Shown in pieces: positions 53,592 to 63,500 of a DNA stretch of 64,000 nucleotides. The translations under genes were made by a program, and so were the position numbers. Numbering within the stretch: position 1 is the first letter of the stretch; the number at the start of each line of letters is the position of its first letter. The notes beneath the pieces were generated by a model. The model was not told the DNA's origin. It searched no databases and saw only the letters and a program-made list of their open reading frames with translations. Source of the DNA: Hylemonella gracilis ATCC 19624 (GTDB taxonomy: Bacteria; Pseudomonadota; Gammaproteobacteria; Burkholderiales; Burkholderiaceae_C); NCBI RefSeq assembly GCF_000211835.1, contig NZ_AEGR01000032.1, positions 1 through 64,000 on the forward strand. The letters are read 5' to 3'.

Positions 53592-54797
53592 TCAGACGCG
53601 CTCGAAGATGCCCGCCGCGCCCTGGCCCATGCCCACGCACATCGTGACCATGCCGTACTTCAGGTTCTTGCGGCGCAGCGCGTGCACGACCGTGGCCGCG
53701 CGGATGGCGCCGGTCGCGCCCAGGGGGTGGCCCAGCGCGATCGCGCCGCCCATGGGGTTGACCTTGGCGGGGTTCAGGCCCAAGGTGCGGATCACGGCCA
53801 GCGACTGCGCGGCGAACGCCTCGTTCAGTTCGATCCAGTCCATGTCCTCGTGCTTGAGGCCGGCGTAGCGCAGCGCGGCCGGAATGGCCTCGATGGGGCC
53901 GATGCCCATGATGTGCGAGGGCACGCCCTTGGAGGCGAAGCTGACGAAGCGCGCCAGCGGCTGCAGATTGAAGCGCTTGACAGCGGACTCGCTGGCCAGG
54001 ATCAGCGCGCCCGCGCCATCGCTGGTCTGCGAGCTGTTGCCCGCCGTCACCGAGCCGCGCGCGGCGAACACGGGTTTGAGCTTGGCCAGCGCCTCCACGG
54101 TGGTGTCGGGGCGCGCGCCTTCGTCCAGGTTCACGCTGCGTTTCTTGATGGAGACCTCGGCGGAGGCCAGGTCCACCGAGCGGTCGGCCACTTCGATGGG
54201 CGTGATTTCGTTGGCGAAGTCACCGGCCTTCATCGCGGCAACCGCTTTCATGTGGGACTTGTAGGCGAACTCGTCCTGGTCGTCGCGGCTCACCTTCCAC
54301 TGCGTGGCCACCTTCTCGGCCGTCAGACCCATGCCGTAGGCGATACCGTAATCGTCCACGTTGTCGGTGTTGACGAAAAAGTTGGGCGAGAAGGACGGCA
54401 CGTTGCCCCCCATGGGAACCATGCTCATGCTTTCCACGCCCGCGGCGATCATCACCTCGGCCTCGCCGACGCGGATGCGGTCGGCCGCCATCTGCACGGC
54501 CGACAGGCCCGAGGCGCAGAAGCGGTTGACCGTGATGCCGCCCACGCCCACGGGCAGGCCGGCCATGACGGCCGCGATGCGCGCCACGTTCAGGCCCTGA
54601 GCCCCTTCGGGAATGGCGCAACCGGCCACCACGTCCTCGATGGTCTTGGGGTCCAGGTTGGGCACTTGGGCCAGCGCGGCCTTGAGCGTGGTCGCCAGCA
54701 GGTCATCGGGCCGCATGTTGCGGAAGAAACCGCGGTGCGAACGGCCGATGGGCGTGCGCGTGGCGGCAACGATGTAAGCGTCTTGCACTTGTTTCAT
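53592..54797 (-). CDS. fadA: Acetyl-CoA C-acyltransferase (3-ketoacyl-CoA thiolase)
   Basis: Thiolase performing the last beta-oxidation step, 401 residues. The acyl-accepting cysteine is C94 in NRFCASGLSAV, and the second-site residues are in 'GGAIALGHPLGATGA' and 'TMCVGMGQGAAG'. Start chosen at ATG 54797 (MKQVQDAYIVAATRTP), 20 bp after the HAD/hydratase gene; the upstream part of the frame shadows that gene. The two products probably form the trifunctional-type complex. Confidence 0.95.
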   Translation of the reverse strand: MKQVQDAYIVAATRTPIGRSHRGFFRNMRPDDLLATTLKAALAQVPNLDPKTIEDVVAGCAIPEGAQGLNVARIAAVMAGLPVGVGGITVNRFCASGLSAVQMAADRIRVGEAEVMIAAGVESMSMVPMGGNVPSFSPNFFVNTDNVDDYGIAYGMGLTAEKVATQWKVSRDDQDEFAYKSHMKAVAAMKAGDFANEITPIEVADRSVDLASAEVSIKKRSVNLDEGARPDTTVEALAKLKPVFAARGSVTAGNSSQTSDGAGALILASESAVKRFNLQPLARFVSFASKGVPSHIMGIGPIEAIPAALRYAGLKHEDMDWIELNEAFAAQSLAVIRTLGLNPAKVNPMGGAIALGHPLGATGAIRAATVVHALRRKNLKYGMVTMCVGMGQGAAGIFERV

Positions 54798-54817
54798 GAT
54801 GATTCCTTTGCTGCCGC

Positions 54818-57238
54818 TCAGTTGCGCACGGGTTTGCCGGTGTTGAGCATCCCGAGGATGCGCTCCTGCGTCTTGGGGTGCACGATCAGGGAGCAGAAGG
54901 CCTTGCGCTCCAGCGCCATCAGGTACTCCTCGCTGACCAGGGTGTTCGCATCCGCGTCGCCGCCGCAGACCACTTCGGCGATCAGGCTGGCGATGTGGAA
55001 ATCGTGCTGACTGATGAAACCACCGTCGCGCATGTTCACCAACTGGCCCTTGATGGTCGCGATACCGCTGCGGCCCGCCACCGGGAACAGGCGCTTGAGC
55101 GGCGCGCGCCAGCCGCCCTGGTACATGGCCTTGGCTTCGTTGAGCGCGACGTAGAGCAGTTCGTCCTTGTTCGGCACGATCACGTCGCTGTCCAGCAGGT
55201 AGCCGAGCTTGCGCGATTCCAGCGCGCTGGTGCCCACCTTGGCCATGGCAGCGGCGGTGAAGCCGTCGGTCAGGAAAGGCAGCAGTTCCTTGTTGGTCGA
55301 GAAGGCCGCGTTCTCGGCCGCGCGGCGCGCGATGTAGGTCAGGCCGCCCGCGCCCGGCACCAGGCCCACGCCGACCTCGACCAGGCCGATGTAGCTTTCC
55401 ATGGCGGCCACGCGGCGCTGCGAATAGACGGCCAGCTCGCAGCCGCCGCCCAGGGCCATGCCGCGAATGGCCGACACCACCGGCACGCTGGCGTAGCGCA
55501 GGCGCAGCATCATTTGCTGCATCTCGTGCTCGGCCCCCTCGATGGCGCCCACGCCAGCCACCATGAAGGCGGGCAGCGTTGCCTGCAGGTCCGCGCCCAC
55601 GCTGAAAGGCTCGTCGCCGGACCAGATCACCAGGCCCTGGTAATCCTGCTCGGCGATCTCCACCGCGCGCACCAGGCCTTCGACCACGCCAGGGCCGATC
55701 GCGTGCATCTTGCTTTTGATGCTGGCGATCAGCACGCTGCCGGTCACGCTGGTCCGGTTGTCGTCCAGCGTCCAGATGCGGATGGCCTCGTCCTCGTGCA
55801 GGGTGATGCCCGCCGTCTTGTACTTCGGCGAGCCGTCGCCCAGCAGGCTTTCGCGGAAGTACTGCAGTTGGTAGACGGGCAACTGGCGCCGGGGTTGGAA
55901 CTGGCCCGTCGTCGGGTTGTAGGACCCCTTGGGTGTGTGCACGCCACCGGCCTTCACCACCGCGTCGCTGAACACCCACTTGGGCAGCGGCTCCTTGCTC
56001 AGCGCCTTGCCCGCGTCGATGTCGGCTTGCACCATCTTGGCCACCTCAAGCCAGCCGGCTTCCTGCCAAAGCTCGAAGGGGCCCTGTTTCATGCCGAAGC
56101 CCCAGCGCATGGCCAGGTCCACGTCGGCGGCGGTGTCGGCGATGGTCGCCAGATGCACGGCCGCGTAGTGGAAGCTGTTGCGCAGGATGGCCCAGAGGAA
56201 CTGGCCCTGCTTGCCTTCGGCGTTGCGCAGCAGCTTGAGGCGTTCGCCCGCGGGCTTCTTGAGCATGCGCTCGTAGACGGCGTCGGCCTTTTCACCGCCC
56301 GGCACGTAGTCCTTGCCCTCGAGGTCGAAGCGCAGGATGTCGCGGCCCACCTTCTTGTAGAAGCCTGCCTTGCTCTTCTGGCCCAGGTTGCCCATCTCGA
56401 TCAGGGTCTTGAGCACGGCCGGCGTGCCGAAACTGCCGTAGAAGGAATCGCTCTTCTCGTCCAGGTTGTCCTGCAGCGTCTTGATCACGTGGGCCATGGT
56501 GTCCAGGCCCACCACGTCGGCGGTGCGGAAGGTGCCGCTGGACGCGCGGCCCAGCTTCTTGCCCGTGAGGTCGTCCACCACGTCGTAGCTAAGGCCGTAG
56601 TTCTCGACCTCCTTCATCGTCGCCAGCATGCCGGCGATGCCCACGCGGTTGGCGATGAAGTTGGGCGTGTCCTTGGCGCGCACCACGCCCTTGCCCACGG
56701 CGCTGGTCACGAAGGTTTCAAGCTGGTCCAGGATGGCTGGCTGCGTCGTCGGCGTCGCGATCAACTCCACCAGGTACATGTAGCGCGGCGGGTTGAAGAA
56801 GTGAATGCCGCAAAAGCGCGGTTTAATCTCGGCCGGCAGCGCCTCGGACAGCTTGGTGATGGACAGGCCCGAGGTGTTGGAGGCGACGATGGCGTGCTTG
56901 GCCACGTGCGGCGCGATCTTCTTGTAGAGATCGAGCTTCCAATCCATGCGCTCGGCGATGGCCTCGATGACGAGGTCGCATTCACCGAGCAGGCCCAGGT
57001 TCTCTTCGTAGTTGGCGGCCTGGATCAGCGCCGCGTCGTCGGCCACGCCGAGCGGCGAGGGTTTGAGCTTCTTGAGGTTGTCGATGGCCTTGGTGACGAT
57101 GCCGTTCTTCTGGCCTTCCTTGGCGGGAAGATCAAACAGCACGACCGGCACCTTGACGTTGACCAGATGGGCCGCGATCTGCGCACCCATCACGCCCGCG
57201 CCGAGCACGGCGACCTTGCGGACTTGAAATCGGGACAT
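54818..57238 (-). CDS. 3-hydroxyacyl-CoA dehydrogenase/enoyl-CoA hydratase fusion
   Basis: Bifunctional beta-oxidation enzyme of 806 residues. The NAD-binding domain is first (VAVLGAGVMGAQIAAHL, residues 9-25) with the HAD C-terminal domains after it ('HFFNPPRYMYLVEL', 'FIANRVG'), and the crotonase domain is last ('LVIWSGDEPFSVGADL', 'IRGMALGGGCELAVY', 'VELGVGLVPGAGG'-type). This order is the reverse of E. coli FadB and matches the FadN type. It lies between DUF2147 and thiolase genes with 20-24 bp gaps. Confidence 0.95.
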   Translation of the reverse strand: MSRFQVRKVAVLGAGVMGAQIAAHLVNVKVPVVLFDLPAKEGQKNGIVTKAIDNLKKLKPSPLGVADDAALIQAANYEENLGLLGECDLVIEAIAERMDWKLDLYKKIAPHVAKHAIVASNTSGLSITKLSEALPAEIKPRFCGIHFFNPPRYMYLVELIATPTTQPAILDQLETFVTSAVGKGVVRAKDTPNFIANRVGIAGMLATMKEVENYGLSYDVVDDLTGKKLGRASSGTFRTADVVGLDTMAHVIKTLQDNLDEKSDSFYGSFGTPAVLKTLIEMGNLGQKSKAGFYKKVGRDILRFDLEGKDYVPGGEKADAVYERMLKKPAGERLKLLRNAEGKQGQFLWAILRNSFHYAAVHLATIADTAADVDLAMRWGFGMKQGPFELWQEAGWLEVAKMVQADIDAGKALSKEPLPKWVFSDAVVKAGGVHTPKGSYNPTTGQFQPRRQLPVYQLQYFRESLLGDGSPKYKTAGITLHEDEAIRIWTLDDNRTSVTGSVLIASIKSKMHAIGPGVVEGLVRAVEIAEQDYQGLVIWSGDEPFSVGADLQATLPAFMVAGVGAIEGAEHEMQQMMLRLRYASVPVVSAIRGMALGGGCELAVYSQRRVAAMESYIGLVEVGVGLVPGAGGLTYIARRAAENAAFSTNKELLPFLTDGFTAAAMAKVGTSALESRKLGYLLDSDVIVPNKDELLYVALNEAKAMYQGGWRAPLKRLFPVAGRSGIATIKGQLVNMRDGGFISQHDFHIASLIAEVVCGGDADANTLVSEEYLMALERKAFCSLIVHPKTQERILGMLNTGKPVRN

Positions 57239-57262
57239 GGTGATGTTCCTTGTTGTGTTGGT

Positions 57263-57706
57263 TTACTGAACCCGGTTCCAGACCTGGGTTCGGTAGAAGG
57301 GGCCGAGGTAGCCACGCACCTGCAGCTTGGCCCCGCCCTCGATGGGCGTCAACTTGAGCTTGTAGGTCTTGCCTTTTTCAGGGTCGAGGATCTCGCCGCC
57401 TTCCCAGACAGCCTCGCCGCGGTTCTGCTTCGCGCCGCGGATGATCTCCAGCCCGACCATGGGCTGATCCTTGCGGTCGCCCTCGCATTTCGCGCAGAGG
57501 GCCTTCGGGTCCGCGCCCTTGCGCAGCAATTGCTCGATGCGGCCCGCCACCACACCCCCGTTCTCGGTGATGGTGATCAGGCTCTTGACCTCGCCGGTCT
57601 CATCGTCGATGGTGTGCCACTTGCCCACGGGGGTGTTCTGGGCCCAAGCCACCGTGGCGGCCAGCCCCAGGCTCAAGGTCAGCACAAGCTTGCAATGGGT
57701 GCGCAT
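57263..57706 (-). CDS. DUF2147 secreted protein
   Basis: A 147-residue exported protein. The signal peptide ends near residue 22 (VAWAQ), and the mature part is a lipocalin-like DUF2147 domain: 'PVGKWHTIDDETGEVKSLITI', 'GKTYKLKLTPIEGGAKLQVRGYLG' in style, with a CAKC pair near residue 72 that may form a disulfide or hold a metal. Function unknown. Its position between the acyl-CoA dehydrogenase and HAD genes (28 and 24 bp gaps) suggests co-expression with fatty-acid use, perhaps lipid binding. AAGGAG precedes ATG 57706. Confidence 0.85.
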   Translation of the reverse strand: MRTHCKLVLTLSLGLAATVAWAQNTPVGKWHTIDDETGEVKSLITITENGGVVAGRIEQLLRKGADPKALCAKCEGDRKDQPMVGLEIIRGAKQNRGEAVWEGGEILDPEKGKTYKLKLTPIEGGAKLQVRGYLGPFYRTQVWNRVQ

Positions 57707-57734
57707 GCCGGTCTCCTTCTTCAGCATCTCGTGA

Positions 57735-59543
57735 TCAAGCCAGGGCCAGATGGGTGTCCATCAGGGACTTGGAACCCGCGCGGGCCGTGCGCATCAGCGT
57801 CGCCGTCTCGGGGAAGAGCTTGGCGAAATAGAAGCGCGCGGTTTGCAGCTTGGCTTGGTAGAAGGGATCGGTGTCACCACTCTTTTCCTGTTCCGCGATC
57901 TTCTTGAGCGCGACGGAGGCCATGCGGGCAAAGAAGTAGCCGAACACCATGTGGCCGGCGACGCGCAGGTAATCCACGGCGGCGGCGCCCACCTCGTCCG
58001 GGTTCTGCATGCCCTTGAAGCCGATCTCCATCGTGAACTTGGTCATCTGCTCGGCCAGCACGGCCAGGGGGCTGATGAACTCGCTCATCTTCTCGTTCAC
58101 GCCTTCTTCCTCGATCAGCGCGCCGACGATCTTGCCGAACTTCTTGAGTGTCGCGCCGTTGTTGCCCAACACCTTGCGGCCCAGAAGGTCGAGCGACTGC
58201 ACGGTGTTCGTGCCTTCGTAGATCATGTTGATGCGGGCATCGCGCACGAACTGCTCCATGCCCCATTCCTTGATGTAGCCGTGACCGCCAAAGACCTGCT
58301 GGCACATCACGGTGGCCTGGAAGCCGTTGTCGGTCAGGAAGGCCTTGATGATGGGGGTGAGCAGGGCCAGCAGTTCGTCGCTGTCCTGGCGCACCTGCTC
58401 GTCGGGGTGGTGGAGGTGCTGGTCCAGCAGCAGCGCGCAATAGCAAGCCAGGGCGCGGCCACCTTCGGCGTAGGCCTTGGCGGTCAGCAGCATCTTGCGC
58501 ACGTCCGGGTGCACGATGATGGGATCAGCTTCCTTGTCCTTGGCCTTGGTGCCGGACAGGCTGCGCATCTGCAGGCGGTCCTTGGCGTAGGCCAGGGCGT
58601 TTTGGTACGCCACCTCGGTCAGACCGAGTGACTGGTTGCCCACGCCGAGGCGAGCGGCGTTCATCATCACGAACATGGCCTGCAGGCCCTTGTGCGGCTG
58701 GCCCACCAGGGTGCCCACCGCGTTGTCCAGGACCATCTGGCAGGTGGCGTTGCCGTGGATGCCCATCTTGTGCTCCAGGCCACCGCAGTAGATGCCGTTG
58801 GACTCGCCCAGGGATCCGTCGGCCTTGAGTTGGTACTTGCTGACCGCGAACAGGCTGATGCCCTTGCTGCCCTTGGGCGCGTCGGGCAGGCGGGCCAGCA
58901 CCAGGTGAACGATGTTCTCGGTGAAGTCGTTGTCGCCCGAGCTGATGAAGATCTTGGTGCCGTTGATCTTGTAGGTGCCGTCGGCCTGGGGTTCGGCCTT
59001 GGTGCGCAGCAGGCCCAGGTCGGTGCCGCAGTGCGGCTCGGTCAGGCACATCGTGCCCAGCCACTCACCGCTGACCAGCTTGGGCAAGAACTGCTTCTTC
59101 TGCGCCTCGGTGCCATGGGCCTGCAGGCACTCATAGGCGCCGTGCGACAGGCCGGGGTACATGGTCCAGGCCTGGTTGGCCGAATTCAGCATCTCATAGA
59201 AGCACTGGTTCAGCACGAAAGGCAGGCCCTGACCACCGAACTCCGGGTCGCAGGACAGCGCGGCCCAGCCCCCTTCGATGTACTGCGCATAGGCTTCCTT
59301 GAAGCCCTTGGGCGTGGTGACCTCGCGCGTCTGCGGATTCAGCGTGCAGCCTTCCAGGTCGCCGCTGATGTTGAGCGGGAAAAGCACCTCGGCGGCGAAC
59401 TTGCCGCCCTCTTCCAGCACGGCGTTGATGGTGTCGGCGTCCGTGTCGGCGTGGCGCGGGATCTGCTTGAGCGCGCCCGTGACGTCGAGCATCTCGTGCA
59501 ACACGAATTGCATGTCACGCAGGGGCGGGGTGTAGCTGGGCAT
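57735..59543 (-). CDS. Acyl-CoA dehydrogenase (long form, C-terminal extension)
   Basis: FAD enzyme for the first beta-oxidation step, 602 residues. The N-terminal short segment MPSYTPPLRDMQFVLHEM is typical of the FadE/DmdC-like long forms. 'CLTEPHCGTDLGLLRTKA' and 'GTKIFISSGDNDF' are the FAD and substrate loops, 'VFGGHGYIKEWGMEQFVRDARI' contains the motif near the catalytic base, and 'YEGTNTVQSLDLLGRKVL' follows. The last 130 residues are the acyl-CoA-dehydrogenase C-terminal helical domain. AAGGAG precedes the ATG. First structural gene after the TetR regulator. Confidence 0.94.
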   Translation of the reverse strand: MPSYTPPLRDMQFVLHEMLDVTGALKQIPRHADTDADTINAVLEEGGKFAAEVLFPLNISGDLEGCTLNPQTREVTTPKGFKEAYAQYIEGGWAALSCDPEFGGQGLPFVLNQCFYEMLNSANQAWTMYPGLSHGAYECLQAHGTEAQKKQFLPKLVSGEWLGTMCLTEPHCGTDLGLLRTKAEPQADGTYKINGTKIFISSGDNDFTENIVHLVLARLPDAPKGSKGISLFAVSKYQLKADGSLGESNGIYCGGLEHKMGIHGNATCQMVLDNAVGTLVGQPHKGLQAMFVMMNAARLGVGNQSLGLTEVAYQNALAYAKDRLQMRSLSGTKAKDKEADPIIVHPDVRKMLLTAKAYAEGGRALACYCALLLDQHLHHPDEQVRQDSDELLALLTPIIKAFLTDNGFQATVMCQQVFGGHGYIKEWGMEQFVRDARINMIYEGTNTVQSLDLLGRKVLGNNGATLKKFGKIVGALIEEEGVNEKMSEFISPLAVLAEQMTKFTMEIGFKGMQNPDEVGAAAVDYLRVAGHMVFGYFFARMASVALKKIAEQEKSGDTDPFYQAKLQTARFYFAKLFPETATLMRTARAGSKSLMDTHLALA

Positions 59544-59634
59544 GGTGTACTCCTTGTGTGTTCGAAGGTTGAATTGAAAAGCCTGTTTGTGTAAGCCTGA
59601 TGGAGGAACCGCTTGATCTTGATGGGGTGCCAGC

Positions 59635-60309
59635 TCAACGGCCGCCCATCGAGTAACGCGCGAGGATCTGCTCAAACGCTCTTTGCGCCCGCTCGATGGA
59701 GCCGGGCGTCTGGAGAAAACGCGCCTCGTAGTGCACGGACAAAATCAAGCCGTGGATTTCGAAGCAAATCTGACGCACATCCGCGTCGGCGACCAACTGC
59801 CCCTCTTCCTTGGCGAGGGTCGCGGCGCGCTCCACCGCAGCCAGCCAGACCCGGACCGAACTGGCCAACGCGTCACGCACGGGGCCAGGACGGTCGTCGA
59901 AGTCGATCGCGCCGCTGATGAAAATGCAGCCCGACTGGATTTCTTCCGTCACCCGCTTCATCCAGTTCTCGAACAGCGCGCGCAGACGCGGCAAGCCCCG
60001 CGACTCCTTGATCGCCGGATAGAACACCTCCTGCTCGAAGCGCTGGAAGTATTCATGAATGACGGAAATCTGCAACTCCTCGCGTGAACCGAAATGCGCG
60101 AACACGCCGGATTTGCTCATGCCCGTGGACTCGGCCAAGGCGCCGATGGACAATCCCTCCAGCCCGGCCTCGGCCGCCAGGGCTAGGGCGGCATCGAGGA
60201 TCACCAGGCGGGTCTGCTGCCCCTTGTGCAAGACGCGGCTTGGCGCTGCGACCTTGGCGGCAGCGCTGCGGCGAACGGGTTTGCGGCCGGAAACGGCGAG
60301 CTGGGACAT
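59635..60309 (-). CDS. TetR-family regulator of the beta-oxidation operon
   Basis: A 224-residue TetR protein with an Arg/Lys/Ala-rich N-terminal arm and the helix-turn-helix 'LSIGALAESTGMSKSGVFAHFGSREEL' (about residues 53-80). The C-terminal ligand domain probably binds acyl-CoA, by analogy with PsrA and FadR of this family. It lies 91 bp upstream of the acyl-CoA dehydrogenase on the same strand, and a palindrome sits 14 bp before its start, so autoregulation is likely. No Shine-Dalgarno sequence is visible. Confidence 0.88.
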   Translation of the reverse strand: MSQLAVSGRKPVRRSAAAKVAAPSRVLHKGQQTRLVILDAALALAAEAGLEGLSIGALAESTGMSKSGVFAHFGSREELQISVIHEYFQRFEQEVFYPAIKESRGLPRLRALFENWMKRVTEEIQSGCIFISGAIDFDDRPGPVRDALASSVRVWLAAVERAATLAKEEGQLVADADVRQICFEIHGLILSVHYEARFLQTPGSIERAQRAFEQILARYSMGGR

Positions 60310-60323
60310 GAGAAAAAAATAAA

Positions 60324-60337
60324 ACGAACGGTCGTTC
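60324..60337. promoter_or_regulatory. TetR-type operator GAAC-N4-GTTC
   Basis: CGAACGGTCGTTCT contains the palindrome GAAC-GGTC-GTTC within an AT-rich stretch directly upstream of the TetR gene. Operators of this shape are common for autoregulated TetR proteins. No exact second copy was found in the 91-bp gap before the acyl-CoA dehydrogenase. Confidence 0.5.
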
Positions 60338-60486
60338 TATTTTGCCTCAAAAATTGTCCTCGTCAATCATGGGTGGAACCGCACACCCCGCCATTGCGAA
60401 CACAAGACTTCCGGCACGGCCCTGTGAGGCTGCCCTGCGGCTCAGCACGTCGAACCGCTTGCTCTCGTCCAGCTTTTACAGTGCCA

Positions 60487-60542
60487 GGGCCTGTTCCTGT
60501 TCACACGAATTGCCCGCGTGCGAACGGGGTCTGAACAGGCCC
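60487..60542 (-). terminator. Hairpin downstream of bcsC
   Basis: GGGCCTGTTC (60487-60496) pairs with GAACAGGCCC (60533-60542), with a second stem inside (GTTCACACG with CGTGCGAAC). It lies just after the bcsC stop but has no U-tract, so it may stabilise the mRNA end rather than terminate. Nothing else was recognised in the spacer 60340-60550. Confidence 0.4.
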
Positions 60543-60550
60543 AACAGGTC

Positions 60551-63500
60551 CTAGTCCTGCGACATCGGGCCGAAGGGCCGGGGCGGGAAGAACACGGCGC
60601 GCGCTGCCGGGCGGTCGTAAGCGTGGCGCAGGTAGACCAGGAAGCGGTTGGCCTCGTAGTCCGGCGAGCGGTCCAACTCGATCAGCCCTCCCAGGAAAGT
60701 GTGCCCGCTCAGCTGGTATTCGGAGGACCAGGCCAAGGAACGGCCGCTGCCGCGGCTCGGGCCACCATCGTAGTAGGCGTTGATGCCCGAGGCGACGGCG
60801 GCGTCTTGCAGGCTCGCGTCGGTGGGGTAATACGGGGCGCGCTCCGTGGTCGACCAGGAGGTGGACACCGACGCCCGCGCCAGCCAGGACCAGCGCTCCG
60901 AACGCTCGCCATAACTCAGCGGCAAAGCGAGGGAACGGTAATGCTCCGGGCTGTAATAGCCGCCGTGGCCATAGGTGTACTCGCCGCTGTTCTCGGAGAA
61001 GTGCCAGACCATGCCCGTGAGCCCGATCTGCAGCACGCGGTTCTCCTCGTTGATCACGCGCATCTGCCCGCCCGCCATCAGCTGCAGGCGGTCGTTGTCG
61101 AGCACCTTGCGTCCGCTGAGCCGGTGCAGGCCCAGGGAAGACCAGGCACCGTAACGCCCCCCGTCGTCCAGGCTCAGCCCCAGGCGCACGCCCGTGGCCT
61201 GCACACCGCCCCAGGTGCGGCCGGTCCTCGGGTCTTGCGCGCCGGCATAGGACAAGACGCTGCCGGTGACCGGGCGACGAGACAGGTCCAGCGAATAGCC
61301 CAAGGGCCCGAGGTCACCGCGGTGCAAGATGCCGCCCACCCAGCTCTGCACCGGAAAGCCAATGGGCGTGGTACCCAGGTCATATCGGGTGTCCCCGCGC
61401 TCCAGGCCCACGTTCAGGGCCAGACCCTCGGCGTGTTGATCCGGGGCTTGATCGCAGTCGGCCTGTGAGGTGCACAGGGCCGAACTGCCCAGCAATCGCC
61501 GCTCGTAAGTGCTGGCACGCGACCAATCGAACAAGCCCGCGTCCAGCCGCACGAGATCGGCGCGCACGGCCCAGCGCCCCTCCTCGCGTTGCGGCCACAG
61601 CCACTCCAGGGGCAACTCCGTGGCCTCGTAGCGGGACACCCCCGAGGTGCCGGGGCTCGTTCGATGATCGACCCCCGCGGACAGCCAGGTGGTGTCGCGC
61701 TCCAGCAGCGTGCTCAAGGTACGCTGATCCGCGGCGCTGGGCGCGGGGTCGGCGGCGAGCGCACGCTGCTGGTAGTCGATGGCCACGGCGATGCGGCCCT
61801 CTTCGCGCGCCAGGCGCGCTGCGTACGCCAAGGTGCGGGCATGCGGCGCTTGGCCCGACCGCGCCTGGATGACACGCCAGGCGCGTTCCCGGTCGCCCAG
61901 GGCCAGCAGGGCGGCGATGAGGTCGGCGGCCTGGTCGGGCGTGGCCTGCTGGACCCGGTCGAGTTGCGCGTCGATCAGCACCTGCGCCTCCGCCTGGCGA
62001 GCGCCAGCCACCAGCAACTCGATCAAGCCCAGCGCGGCCTCGGTCTGATCGGGGTCGTCGCGCAACAGCGCGCGGTAGTCGGCCTCGGCGCGCTCGGGAT
62101 TCAGTGCTGCCTCGCGAGCGATGCGGCGCACTTGCAGACGCCGCTGCAATTCCAAGATGCTGGCATCGCGGCGCGCCGGGGCGATGCCCTCCAGCGTGGC
62201 CAGGGCCGCGGCGTCCTGCTCCAGGCTGGACTGGTAAAGCGCGTAGGCGTGCAACACACCCACGCGCTCGGCCTCGCTCAGGGCGTGCGAGGGAGGCAAT
62301 GGGCGCGATGGACGCGACAGCAAGGTCTTGAAGAGCGCCTCGCCCCGGTCGGCGGCACCCCGGGCGGCGTACAAGCGCGCCAGCCGCAATCGCAGCCAGG
62401 GATCGTCGGCATCGTCGCGCGCCGCGCGTTCCAGCAGCCGGATGGCGTCGTCGTCACGGCCTTGGGCCAGCGCGCTGGCGGCCTGCTCCTGGTAGAGATT
62501 GGCGCGGGCCGCCGCCACGGCGGCCAGCAGCTCACTCGGTGGACGATCCAAGCGGCTCAGCAACACACGCGCGTCGCGCTCGCGGCCTTGGCGCAGGTAG
62601 AGCGTGACCAGCGCCTCGGTCGCGCCGGCGTGGTCGGGCGTCAACACCAGCGCCTGCTTCCAATGCCGCTCGGCGTCCGCATCGCGGCCCTGGGCGGAGC
62701 GCAAGCGCCCCAGCAGCACCCAGGCCGCAGGTTCCGCCGCGTTGACGGCGAGGGCTTCGTTGAGGCGGGCTTCGGCCCGCGCGTCGTCGCGAACGTCGAA
62801 AGCCTCTCCCGCGTCGCGCATCGCGCCCCAGTAGCGCGAGACCGCCAGCAGTTCGCCCCAGCGGCCGTTGGCCGGGTCGCGTTCGCGGGCCCGGCGCAAC
62901 TGCGCTTGCGCCTCGGCATGCCGGCCTTGGCGCATGCGCAGCACACCCAACCCGCCGATCACCTCGGCGTCGTTGGGCCGGGCGGCCAGCGAGCGCAAGA
63001 GCAAGGCCGCGGCGACGTCGCGCTGGGCCGGGTCATCGCGCTCCACCAGGGCCAGCCCCCGGCGGCCCGCCCGGTAGGCCGGGTCCGCCATCAGGGCGCG
63101 TTCACGCTCAACCGCGGCACGCAGACCCGACAGGTGTTCCTGGACCGCACTGTCTTCACCCTGCTCCTGCGCCAGGTAGGCTTGCACCAGCTGTACGTTG
63201 GCGGGCGCGGCTGGCAGGCGCAGCATTGCGCGTCGCCAGGCCGCGCGTGCGGACCGCTCCAGGGGCGGGTACAGCGTCAACTGCCGCAGGGCCTGCAAGG
63301 CGTCGGCATCGTCGGGGCGGCGCTTGGTGACATGCTCAGCCCAGGCCAGCCGGTAACGCGGCGTGTCGGGGTATTGCGTGATCAAGCGTGTCAGGCCGGC
63401 CAGAGCGGGCTCCCAGCCGAGCTCGGTGTCGGCCACGATCTTCCAGTATTCAAGTGCCAGATCTCCCGTGGGCGGCCCCACGGGATAGAGCTCGCGCAAC

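Noticed and set aside
54878-57907. A 1009-codon open frame on the plus strand opposite the fadB-like, DUF2147 and dehydrogenase genes
   Set aside because: It mirrors genes with clear families on the minus strand; its translation is His/Gln/Val/Leu-rich low complexity, typical of antisense frames in GC-rich DNA.
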